Below the pieces are notes generated by a model. It ran no database searches. It had not been told where the DNA came from and saw only the letters and a program-made list of their open reading frames with translations. The translations under genes and the position numbers were made by a program. From the NCBI RefSeq assembly GCF_016907925.1, contig NZ_JAFBCZ010000036.1:1-60476 (forward strand): a DNA stretch of 60,476 nucleotides, given 5' to 3'. How positions within the stretch are numbered: position 1 is the first letter of the stretch; each line of letters begins with the position of its first letter. Below, in pieces: positions 43,175 to 50,718 of this stretch. The stretch is from Herpetosiphon giganteus (GTDB lineage: Bacteria > Chloroflexota > Chloroflexia > Chloroflexales > Herpetosiphonaceae).

Positions 43175-43205
43175 ATGCGTTACATTGCGTAACGCATCTT
43201 TTTTT
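43175..43205 (+). terminator. First intrinsic terminator in the nrdJ leader
   Basis: ATGCGTTAC / GTAACGCAT perfect 9-bp stem, loop ATTGC, then CTTTTTTT. No gene on this strand ends upstream of it. Confidence 0.8.
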
Positions 43206-43214
43206 GAGTTTCTA

Positions 43215-43253
43215 CAGTAAGCAAGAGTATTCATCTTTTGCTTGCTGTTTTTT
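43215..43253 (+). terminator. Second intrinsic terminator in the nrdJ leader
   Basis: CAGTAAGCAAGAG pairs with CTTTTGCTTGCTG (13 bp with two G-U pairs), loop TATTCAT, followed by six T. Confidence 0.8.
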
Positions 43254-43446
43254 AATGGGAAGGCTCAATCGCTAGGTATTCATGGTTGCGAATTAATGCG
43301 GCCACTATTAATGGATTGCTCTGCGCCTCTGCGTTAAATGCACACGCACCCAATCGAAAAAATCTTGTAATTGCGCTTGTAATCGCCGATTGATTGCACG
43401 CTTAATTTTTTGTTCTCATTTTTTGGATGTTTGAAAGGACTTGGTT

Positions 43447-45714
43447 ATGACGGAACAGGTCACCTTGACCCCGCTCGATGACCGCCAAGTAACGCCGCCA
43501 GCCACGATTATCAAGCGTGATGGTCGTGAAGTGGCTTTTGATGTAGCCCGCATTGAACGAGCCTTAACCCGCTGTTTTGCTGGTTTAGGCCGTCAACCAC
43601 ATATTACCGTTGGCGAATTGGCCCAACGGGTGGTCAATATTTTGGCAGCTAAATATACCACCACCCCAACTGTCGAAGCCGTGCAAGATACGGTTGAGGT
43701 GATGTTGCAAGCTGCTGGCGAGTTTGATGCCGCCAAGAGCTATATTCTCTATCGGGCTGAACATGCCAAAAAGCGTGAACAACGACCTGTGCCTGAAGCG
43801 ATTCGCCATGCCTTTGCCGAATCAGACCAATACTTTCCCTCGCCATTGCAAAAATTCCAATTCTTCGATAAGTATTCGCGCTTCGATTACGATTTGGGCC
43901 GCCGCGAAACTTGGATCGAAACCGTCGATCGCTCGGTGAATTTCTTGCGCGAAATTTCCGATAATAAGCTTGCTGACGCTGACTACAATCGGGTGCGCCA
44001 AGCGATTCTCGAAATGCGCGCCATGCCATCGATGCGCTTGTTGGCGATGGCTGGGCCTGCTGCTCGCCGCAACAATATTGCGATTTACAACTGCTCGTAT
44101 TTGCCAGTCGATAGCATCGACTCATTTGTCGAGGCTTTGATTATTTCGATGAGCGGTTGTGGCGTGGGCTTCTCAGTCGAACACAAGTACATCGAGCAAT
44201 TCCCACGGGTCAAGCGTCAATCTGGCGCGCCTGCCACCCAATATGTCGTCGAAGATTCAGCTGAGGGCTGGGCCGACGCGCTACGCTTTGGCTTGCAAAC
44301 CTGGTTCGATGGCAACGATGTCAGTTTTGATCTTTCGCAGTTGCGACCTGCTGGCGCACCCTTGCGGATCAAAGGTGGCCGTGCTTCAGGGCCTGAGCCG
44401 TTCCGCCAGATGCTCGATTTTGCCCGCTCACGGGTTTTGGCGCGCCAAGGCTCGTTCCTGCGCTCAATCGATGCTCACGACATTATGTGCTCGGTTGGCA
44501 ATGCTGCGGTCAGTGGTGGGGTCCGCAGAACAGCAATGATCAGTCTGTTCGATTATGATGATCACGATATGCTGACCGCTAAAGATGGCGATTTCGACCG
44601 CGAAAATAGCCAGCGCTGGAATGCCAACAACTCAGCGGTTTGGCCAGCTCGTGGCTTGACCCAACTCGAGATTATTGAGCAAGTTTTGACGATGGTGAAA
44701 TCTGGTCGTGGCGAACCTGGCATTTTTAATCGCCAAAGCGCGATCGATATGCGCCCAGCTCGTCGTAAGCCCGCCGAATTTGGCACGAATCCATGTGGCG
44801 AAATTATTCTGCGGCCTTACCAGTTTTGTAATTTGACGGCAGCGGTTGCTCGCGCCGACGATACCTTTGAAAGCTTGCGCGAAAAAGTCGAAGTTGCCAC
44901 AATTATCGGCACGATCCAATCGATGGCGACCCACTTCCCAGGCTTGCGGCCTCAATGGTCGGAAAATTGCCAAGAAGAACGCTTGCTCGGCGTAGACATC
45001 ACTGGCCAAATGGATAGCACAGTGGCCCAAGATCCAGAAGTGCAGCGCCGTTTGCTCGAAATTGCAATTGAAGTCAATCGCGAGTATGCCGAAAAGTTGG
45101 GCATCAATCAATCGGTGTCGATTACCTGTGTTAAGCCAAGCGGCAACAGCAGCCAACTGCTGGATTGTGCTTCAGGTTTGCACTCACGCTGGGCACCATA
45201 TTACATTCGCAACGTGCGGGTCAGTACGCACTCGCCAATTTACAAAGTGTTGCGTGATGCTGGCGTGCCGATGGACCCTGAAAACGGACAGACCCGTGAT
45301 GATGCAACGACCTGGGTTGTGCACTTCCCAGTCAAAGCGCCAGAAAATGCCATCACGCGCAACAGTCGGGGCGCGATTGAGCAATGTAACTATTGGTTGC
45401 AAAACAAACTCAATTGGACTGAGCACAATCCATCGGTGACGATTACCTACAAGCCCGATGAAGTGATGGAAGTGATGAAGTGGATTTGGGAAAATCGCGA
45501 AGTAATTGGTGGGATGGCCTTCTTGCCATCGTTTGATGCCAATTATGCCCAAATGCCATATGTGGAAATTGGCCGCGAAGAATACGAAAAGCTGGCGGCA
45601 GAATTCCCGCCAATCGACTTCTCGAAAGTCTATCGCTACGAAGAAGAAGATTTGACCACGGCAGCGCAAGAATTGGCCTGTATGTCAGGTGCGTGCGAAA
45701 TCGATTTCCTTTAA
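43447..45714 (+). CDS. nrdJ: Adenosylcobalamin-dependent ribonucleoside-triphosphate reductase with ATP cone
   Basis: A 755-residue class II reductase that makes deoxynucleotides using adenosylcobalamin. Residues 20-110 form an ATP-cone (TIIKRDGREVAFDVARIERAL). The catalytic barrel is of the monomeric Lactobacillus RTPR type: YNCSYLP (redox Cys216), FGTNPCGEIIL (Asn448, radical Cys450, Glu452) and YQFCNLT (redox partner Cys461), VKPSGNSSQLLDCASGLHSRWAPYYIRNVRV. The C-terminal pair Cys745/Cys750 (CMSGAC) can re-reduce the active site. GAAAGGA precedes the ATG at 43447; a TTG six bases earlier is less likely. Upstream are two NrdR-like boxes and two terminators, so transcription is probably repressed by NrdR and perhaps attenuated. 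The start of this gene is 240 bases past the first terminator. Confidence 0.92.
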   Translation: MTEQVTLTPLDDRQVTPPATIIKRDGREVAFDVARIERALTRCFAGLGRQPHITVGELAQRVVNILAAKYTTTPTVEAVQDTVEVMLQAAGEFDAAKSYILYRAEHAKKREQRPVPEAIRHAFAESDQYFPSPLQKFQFFDKYSRFDYDLGRRETWIETVDRSVNFLREISDNKLADADYNRVRQAILEMRAMPSMRLLAMAGPAARRNNIAIYNCSYLPVDSIDSFVEALIISMSGCGVGFSVEHKYIEQFPRVKRQSGAPATQYVVEDSAEGWADALRFGLQTWFDGNDVSFDLSQLRPAGAPLRIKGGRASGPEPFRQMLDFARSRVLARQGSFLRSIDAHDIMCSVGNAAVSGGVRRTAMISLFDYDDHDMLTAKDGDFDRENSQRWNANNSAVWPARGLTQLEIIEQVLTMVKSGRGEPGIFNRQSAIDMRPARRKPAEFGTNPCGEIILRPYQFCNLTAAVARADDTFESLREKVEVATIIGTIQSMATHFPGLRPQWSENCQEERLLGVDITGQMDSTVAQDPEVQRRLLEIAIEVNREYAEKLGINQSVSITCVKPSGNSSQLLDCASGLHSRWAPYYIRNVRVSTHSPIYKVLRDAGVPMDPENGQTRDDATTWVVHFPVKAPENAITRNSRGAIEQCNYWLQNKLNWTEHNPSVTITYKPDEVMEVMKWIWENREVIGGMAFLPSFDANYAQMPYVEIGREEYEKLAAEFPPIDFSKVYRYEEEDLTTAAQELACMSGACEIDFL

Positions 45715-45845
45715 GCTGAATATACTACTGAATTGAATTTTTTGCGGGCTGAATGACTATGGGTTACAACTATAGCTTGTTCAGCCCGCAACTTTAGCTA
45801 TGATTGTAAACGATCGAATTACGAGGATGGACGAAATGAAAGCAA

Positions 45846-46613
45846 ATGATTGTTATTTTTTTCGTGGATGAATCTGGCGATCCGACTTTTTACGATAAAC
45901 GCGGTAACTTAATTGTTGGTGAACAGGGATGTTCTAAAATATTGCTGCTTGGTTTCATCAAAACCGATGATCCAGCACGATTGCGCAGCCATGTTCAGCA
46001 ATTTCAGCAGTCTGTTGTGAATAAGCCTGAGTATCAGCAGATTCCATCATTGGCTAAAACCAAGAAGGCACTGCATGCAAAAAATGATGTGGCCCAAATT
46101 CGCAATAGCTTTTTCGAAGAAATTGCGACGATGGAATTTAGTGCCCAGTTTGTGGTTGCGCGGAAGGTAGAAAAAGTTTTCCGCAATAACTTTCAAGCCA
46201 AAGAAACACAATTTTATCATCACCTTATTAGCGTTTTATTTCAAAATAATTTGCATCTGCATCGTACAAATCATATTTATTTTTCTCAGCGTGGTTCCAG
46301 TACCCGCCAAGAGCCACTCAATAGTGCCATTAACGAAGCAGTTACAAGGTTTGAGCAGAAAAATAATCGAATTATGCAGAATCAACGCCAGATTTATGCG
46401 CAAACTCCTAGTGCTGAGCCTTGTTTATCAATTATTGATTATATGAATTGGGCTGTGCAGCGAGCATTTATCTACAGTGAAATTCGGTATATTGATATTG
46501 TTCGTTCAAAAATTAGCCTCATTTTCGATTTATACGATACAAAAGCAAGAGAACGTGAAAAATTTTATGATCGAAAAAATAGTTTTGAGTTAAATAAAAT
46601 TGCTCCATTATAG
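45846..46613 (+). CDS. DUF3800 domain protein (possible frameshift at 5' end)
   Basis: A 255-residue DUF3800 protein; the family starts with a strand and a FVDESGD motif, here residues 6-12, and resembles RNase-H-like nucleases often found near mobile or defence genes. Activity is not established. The start is odd. The best ribosome site (GAGG, 45823-45826) precedes an ATG at 45836 whose frame stops after 11 codons, just past a run of seven T (45856-45862). Removing one T would join that start to the frame as MKANDCYFFVDESGD, an ideal family N-terminus. The listed frame starts at 45846 (MIVIFFVDESGD) and lacks its own ribosome site. Codon use is AT-rich and unlike its neighbours, suggesting acquisition. 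Confidence 0.75.
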   Translation: MIVIFFVDESGDPTFYDKRGNLIVGEQGCSKILLLGFIKTDDPARLRSHVQQFQQSVVNKPEYQQIPSLAKTKKALHAKNDVAQIRNSFFEEIATMEFSAQFVVARKVEKVFRNNFQAKETQFYHHLISVLFQNNLHLHRTNHIYFSQRGSSTRQEPLNSAINEAVTRFEQKNNRIMQNQRQIYAQTPSAEPCLSIIDYMNWAVQRAFIYSEIRYIDIVRSKISLIFDLYDTKAREREKFYDRKNSFELNKIAPL

Positions 46614-46677
46614 CTAGGCTCGTTTACCGAGCGCACGGCATGGAGCCGACTTTCGCATATAATGGAGCAAATTTTTT
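46597..46677 (+). terminator. Multibranched hairpin after the DUF3800 gene
   Basis: TTGCTCCATTATA (from 46600) pairs perfectly over 13 bp with TATAATGGAGCAA (46658-46670) and is followed by six T. The 45-base loop is not empty: it holds GCTCG-TTTAC-CGAGC and CGGC-ATGGA-GCCG. The left arm includes the end of the coding sequence. Confidence 0.6.
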
Positions 46678-46744
46678 AGATACTGCGATCATAGCATGGC
46701 TACCCCTCGCTGTCAATGAAATGTGTTGAATATTCTACTACTAG

Positions 46745-46782
46745 AAACAATGAAGGTCGGGTTATCCCGACCTTCATTGTTT
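46745..46782. terminator. Bidirectional terminator between DUF3800 and HTH genes
   Basis: AAACAATGAAGGTCGGG / CCCGACCTTCATTGTTT, a perfect 17-bp stem with a four-base loop. It lies two bases after the stop of the HTH gene. Confidence 0.8.
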
Positions 46783-46783
46783 C

Positions 46784-46996
46784 TTAGTCTTTACCGCCGA
46801 CTGAGAGAAGCATCAGCGGGCTAACTTGGAGCGCATTCGCGATTTTCTCAAGGTTCTCGCGGTCGATGCGCTTCGATTCATCGTGCCACAGTTTGCGAAC
46901 CGTTTCGGGGTTGACTTTGGCTGCGTCGGCTAGTGATGTGATGTTGAAACCCTTTTGTTGCGCCACTTCGCGTAGCACTACTCGAATCCGTTGCAT
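46784..46996 (-). CDS. Small XRE-type helix-turn-helix protein
   Basis: A 70-residue protein that is nearly all a Cro/CI-type HTH: MQRIRVVLREVAQQKGFNI, then TSLADAAKVNPETVRKLWHD (recognition helix) and RENLEKIANALQVSPLMLL. The ATG at 46996 has GGAGG upstream. It is probably a repressor-like DNA-binding protein. Immediate neighbours are the DUF3800 gene (convergent) and murF-alr (divergent), so its target is unknown. Confidence 0.82.
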   Translation of the reverse strand: MQRIRVVLREVAQQKGFNITSLADAAKVNPETVRKLWHDESKRIDRENLEKIANALQVSPLMLLSVGGKD

Positions 46997-47103
46997 AAAA
47001 CATCCCTCCACGAGATAAAATACCAACACACACTGCGATTATACAACCGTTCTACTTGGCGCTATGCACATATCCTGATAGGACGAAGGTCGCCAATTTT
47101 GGC

Positions 47104-47109
47104 TATAAT
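47104..47109 (+). promoter_or_regulatory. Possible -10 of the murF-alr gene
   Basis: TATAAT within GGCTATAATG, 94 bases before the start codon. No recognisable -35 at 17 bases. Confidence 0.35.
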
Positions 47110-47202
47110 GCATCCCCATAAGTAGGGAAGCCATGTGGGATACGCGGCTGTTGCTTGCTAGCCCAACCACACAGGTTGGGTTGTATGTTGAGTAGGAATT
47201 TC

Positions 47203-49758
47203 ATGATTCATATGAGTGATTTAATCGCCGCCGGAGCGCACCTAGCGCAGGCTGGCGACCAAATACAATGGTCAGGTTGGGCCTATGACTCGCGTCTCGC
47301 CCGAACTGGTGATCTATTTATTGCGCTGCAAACAGCGCGGGCTGATGGTCATGGATTTATTCGCGATGCAATTGCCGCTGGTGCGAGCGGCGTGGTCTGT
47401 CAATATGCACCAAGCGCCATTCCTGCATCAATCAGCGTCTTAACTTGTGATGATCCGTTGGGCTTGTTACAGCGTTGGGCCAAAGCCCAATTTGCCAAAC
47501 ACGCGCCGCGCACAGTGGCGATTACTGGCAGCGTTGGCAAAACTTCGACCAAACGGGCGATTGCCCAAGTTTTAGCGAGCCGTTACGCAGTGCTGCGTAG
47601 CCCGCGCTCGTTCAATGCCGATTTAGGTTTGTCGGTAACGATGGCTGAGCTTGAGGCCCAGCAATGGGCAGTTTTGGAGTTTGGGGCCGATCATCCAGGC
47701 GAGATTCGCCAGCTCTGTCAGCTGTTTCCCCCCGAGATTGGCATTGTCACCAATGTTGGTTCGGCACATATTGGGGCCTTTGGCTCACAAGCCGCAATTG
47801 CCCACGAAAAGGCCGCTATTATTCAACAGTTACCCGCCCACGGTTACGCAATCTTGAATGGCGATGATCCCCTTGTGGCTGCGATGGCTGAACAAACGCA
47901 CGCTCGCCTTCTGCGGGTTGGGCAGAATGCAGCGTGTGAAATTCGTTGGAGCGATGTGACCAGCACCGTTCAGACAACCCGTTTTACTATCCACATACCT
48001 GAACATGCCCCTGAACGCATTCACCTTTCAGCAAGTGGCGTGCCAAGTGTGCAGGCGGCGGCGTTTGCAATTGCGGTTGGCTATGTTGCAGGCCTGAGTT
48101 TGGTCGAAATGAAGGCAGCCCTAGCCGATTTAGCGCCAGCTCATGGTCGTTTCAACCCAGTGGCTGGTCGCAATGGCGCAACAATTATTGATGACACGTT
48201 TAATGCAGCCCCCGAATCGGTGTATGCTGCGCTGCAAACCCTTGGTTCGTTGCCAGCCCGCCGCCGGATTGCAATTCTGGGTGATATGGCTGAATTGGGT
48301 GTTGCCAGTCCTCATTTTCATCAACAAGTGGGCCAAATCGCCGCCGAGCATGTTGATCTATTAATTACCAAAGGCGATCAAGCTGCGCTCGCGGCCAATC
48401 GGGCACGTGAACTAAGCTTAACCAACGGTTATCAAATTAACACCATTAGCGTGCATAGTGCGGCGGCAGCGCTTGCCGCAGTGCCAAGCGATCTTGGCGC
48501 AGGCGATTTGGTGCTGGTTAAGGGTGCTGCTGAAGCTCGTATGGAACATGTGGTGGCTGGATTATTGTCTGCAGCAAGCGATCCGCGCCAAGTCTTGGTG
48601 CGGCAAGAACATGTCTGGCGCAACGTGCGAATTGGCCTACCCGATCGGCCAACAACCGTGCGAATTGATCTTGATGCCTTGGCGAGCAACGTGCAGGCGA
48701 TTCGCCAAGCTGCTGGTGTGCCGTTGATGGCGGTGCTCAAAGCCGATGCCTACGGCCATGGCGCAGTGCGTTCAGCGCGCACGGTGTTGTTGCATGGCGC
48801 AAGTGAATTGGCAGTGGCAACTTTGGGCGAAGCCTTGCATTTGCGTCAAGCAGATATTGCTGCGCCGATTTTGATTTTGGGCTATACGCCAGCTTGGCAA
48901 ATGCGCGAAGTGTTGCTCAATCGGATTAGCGTGGCCCTGTTTGATCGTCATGTTGCTCAATCGTTGCACGAACAAGCCCTAGCCTTGGGGATTAAAGCCC
49001 AAGTTCATGTCAAAATTGATACTGGCATGGCGCGGCTTGGTTTGGTGATCGAGCACGCTGTGGATTTTATCGCATGGCTGAATGGCTTGGCGGGCATTGA
49101 AGTTGTGGGTATTTTCACCCATTTTGCCAATGCCGATGAAGCTGATACCAGCTTTTTTGAACTGCAACAACAGCGCTTTCAGCATGTGCTTGATCAATTA
49201 ACTGAGCGCGGATTACGCCCGCCAGTGGTGCACGCCGCCAATAGTGCCGCAGCGATGGTTCATCCTAGTGCGCGCTACGATATGGTGCGGGCTGGCATTG
49301 GCTTGTATGGCATCGACCCAAGCAGCGATGTGCGTTTGGGCTTACAACCAGTTTTGGAATTTCAGACCGAAGTCGCCCAAGTGCGCCAATTGGCGGCTGG
49401 CAGCCCAATTTCCTATGGTTGCACCTTCGTTACCAAGCGCCCCTCGCAGATTGCGACGATTCCGGTGGGCTATGCCGATGGCTTTCGGCGTGCGCCTCAG
49501 CCGTGGCGCGAAGTACTGATTCATGGCCGACGAGCGCCAGTCGTTGGTCGGGTGTGTATGGATTACGCGATGATCGATGTAACCAAGCTTGATCATGTTC
49601 AGCGTGGCGACCAGGTGGTGCTGATTGGTCAACAGGGCACTGATCGGATTCGCGCCGAAGAAGTGGCTGAGTGGTTGGGCACAAATGCCTATGAAGTGGT
49701 TTCGGCGATCTTGCCGCGCGTGCCACGTGAGCCAGTTGAGCATTTTGCCGAGCGCTAA
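47203..49758 (+). CDS. murF-alr: MurF-alanine racemase fusion
   Basis: An 851-residue two-enzyme fusion for cell-wall D-alanine. Residues 1-470 are a Mur ligase: AYDSRLARTGDLFIAL in the N-terminal domain, the P-loop TGSVGKTSTK near 107-116, LGADH-like and NVGSAHIG segments, and VLVKGAAEARMEHVVAGL. This makes the UDP-MurNAc-pentapeptide from D-Ala-D-Ala. Residues about 480-850 are alanine racemase: RIDLDALASNVQAIR, the PLP lysine in VLKADAYGHG (Lys513), VHVKIDTGMARLG, and the second catalytic Tyr in PISYGCTF. The MurF half comes first, as in the Bacteroidetes fusion. The start at 47203 has AGGA; an in-frame Met lies nine bases later. The racemase supplies D-Ala, not its dipeptide, so a Ddl is needed elsewhere. 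Confidence 0.9.
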   Translation: MIHMSDLIAAGAHLAQAGDQIQWSGWAYDSRLARTGDLFIALQTARADGHGFIRDAIAAGASGVVCQYAPSAIPASISVLTCDDPLGLLQRWAKAQFAKHAPRTVAITGSVGKTSTKRAIAQVLASRYAVLRSPRSFNADLGLSVTMAELEAQQWAVLEFGADHPGEIRQLCQLFPPEIGIVTNVGSAHIGAFGSQAAIAHEKAAIIQQLPAHGYAILNGDDPLVAAMAEQTHARLLRVGQNAACEIRWSDVTSTVQTTRFTIHIPEHAPERIHLSASGVPSVQAAAFAIAVGYVAGLSLVEMKAALADLAPAHGRFNPVAGRNGATIIDDTFNAAPESVYAALQTLGSLPARRRIAILGDMAELGVASPHFHQQVGQIAAEHVDLLITKGDQAALAANRARELSLTNGYQINTISVHSAAAALAAVPSDLGAGDLVLVKGAAEARMEHVVAGLLSAASDPRQVLVRQEHVWRNVRIGLPDRPTTVRIDLDALASNVQAIRQAAGVPLMAVLKADAYGHGAVRSARTVLLHGASELAVATLGEALHLRQADIAAPILILGYTPAWQMREVLLNRISVALFDRHVAQSLHEQALALGIKAQVHVKIDTGMARLGLVIEHAVDFIAWLNGLAGIEVVGIFTHFANADEADTSFFELQQQRFQHVLDQLTERGLRPPVVHAANSAAAMVHPSARYDMVRAGIGLYGIDPSSDVRLGLQPVLEFQTEVAQVRQLAAGSPISYGCTFVTKRPSQIATIPVGYADGFRRAPQPWREVLIHGRRAPVVGRVCMDYAMIDVTKLDHVQRGDQVVLIGQQGTDRIRAEEVAEWLGTNAYEVVSAILPRVPREPVEHFAER

Positions 49759-49764
49759 ACGAGG

Positions 49765-50100
49765 GGCTAGGGTTCAGGGATCGGGAGCTAGGAGTTGGTA
49801 ACCACGAAGGACACGAAGAGCACGAAGAGAAGGCTATGGGCTATGGGCTATTGCAACACCACAAAATGTTCCGCTAGCCAAGAGCCTGTAGCCTATAACC
49901 ACTCCTTATGTTCTATGTTCTTTCGTTTAGCCTCCATCCTAAAAAAGCTCTGCGCCGCTGCATTAAATACCTGTTCGTTTAACGCAGCGGCGCAGGGTTA
50001 AATTTCCGATCCCCAATCCCCAACTCCTATGTTCTATGCTCTATGCTCTTTGTTCTTTGTTCTGGCTTTCATCCCTCATCCCTCATACTTCATCCTTTTG
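49765..50100. repeat. Nested inverted dispersed repeats
   Basis: No gene is seen in this 340-base gap. It contains GGGATCGGGAGCTAGGAGTTGG (as opposed words) early and CCGATCCCCAATCCCCAACTCC late, CACGAAGGACACGAAGAGC near 49803, GCTATGGGCTATGGGCTATTG, and a pair of opposing CTCTGCGCCGCTGCATTAAA and GTTTAACGCAGCGGCGCAG elements (about 49950-49998) that would pair as a hairpin of about 18 bp. Confidence 0.65.
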
Positions 50101-50101
50101 C

Positions 50102-50695
50102 TTAGGCTTCGATTGGCAAGTAGCGCGTGGCTTGGTTGGTGTTAAATGAGGCGCTTTCGCGTTCGTACAAGCCACTGACCACCGCCGAATTCATGACGCT
50201 ATGCACCAGTGGTCGTACCCGATCATGCTTGATGATCAAGCGTGGGTTGGCCGTACGCAGCGCCATCGTAATGTCATAGGCCGTAAACATTTGGCCTGCG
50301 GTGATCCATGTGCCAATTTGCTCGGCAATTAATAAACTTAATTGTTGATCATCAACCGCGTGCCAATCGTCGTCGTCGTTGCTCATCGCCACAGGTTGGT
50401 TTGGGGGCGAGGCAACCCGCCGTTGACGGCTGCGGCGCGGCGTTGGTGGGCTGGTTGGAGTCGCATCATGGGGGAAAACCCGATACGCGCGATGCAACGA
50501 AACCGCCACAATCAAAACTGGCTGGGGGTTGGCTAATTGGGGCGGATTGCCACCAACCACATCATACACATTGCGCACGCCAATCACCATGCCCCGCCGT
50601 ACCCGACCCATATTTTGGGTTGATGGGCTGCTGCCTGGGCCTTTTGATTGTTTGCTGACAATAATTTCAAATTCAACCCAATCACCGAGTTGCAT
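50102..50695 (-). CDS. Unknown PARP-linked protein
   Basis: A 197-residue protein I do not recognise. Residues 1-75 look beta-rich (GDWVEFEIIVSKQ, GRVRRGMVIGVRNVYDV, QPVLIVAVSLHRAYRVF). A basic Pro/Arg linker (TPRRSRQRRVASPP) and an acidic patch (NDDDDWH) lead into a C-terminal helical or winged region: LLIAEQIGTWITAGQMFTAYDITMALR, KHDRVRPLVHSVM and ATRYLPI. DNA or RNA binding is possible. It starts at the ATG at 50695 with GGAGG just upstream, 23 bases after the PARP stop, so it is co-transcribed with PARP. It may be a cofactor or target of PARP; that is only an inference from position. Confidence 0.6.
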   Translation of the reverse strand: MQLGDWVEFEIIVSKQSKGPGSSPSTQNMGRVRRGMVIGVRNVYDVVGGNPPQLANPQPVLIVAVSLHRAYRVFPHDATPTSPPTPRRSRQRRVASPPNQPVAMSNDDDDWHAVDDQQLSLLIAEQIGTWITAGQMFTAYDITMALRTANPRLIIKHDRVRPLVHSVMNSAVVSGLYERESASFNTNQATRYLPIEA

Positions 50696-50718
50696 ATAAG
50701 CCTCCAAAAATTAATAAG

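Larger units (their letters stand above)
43124..43253 (+). ncRNA. Candidate leader RNA or small RNA upstream of nrdJ
   Basis: From the predicted start near 43124 a transcript would contain a small hairpin (AAGCT-TCCT-AGCTT, 43127-43140) and then two complete intrinsic terminators (43175-43205 and 43215-43253). No open reading frame of note is inside. It is either an attenuated leader of nrdJ or a stand-alone RNA of about 80 or 130 bases. The rest of the 634-base gap holds no gene; a CTCTGCGCCTCTGCGTTAAA repeat lies near 43319. Confidence 0.5.

Noticed and set aside
42860-43440. Cobalamin riboswitch for the B12-dependent reductase
   Set aside because: No B12-box (GCCACTG-type) motif or its paired region was found; GGCCACTATTAATGG near 43300 is not enough.
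46597-46677. Integron attC site
   Set aside because: The needed GTTRRRY / RYYYAAC end sequences are missing; only the branched fold is similar.
50042-50100. ATGTTCTATG-type words as promoters
   Set aside because: They repeat in many gaps in both directions and lack -35/-10 spacing.
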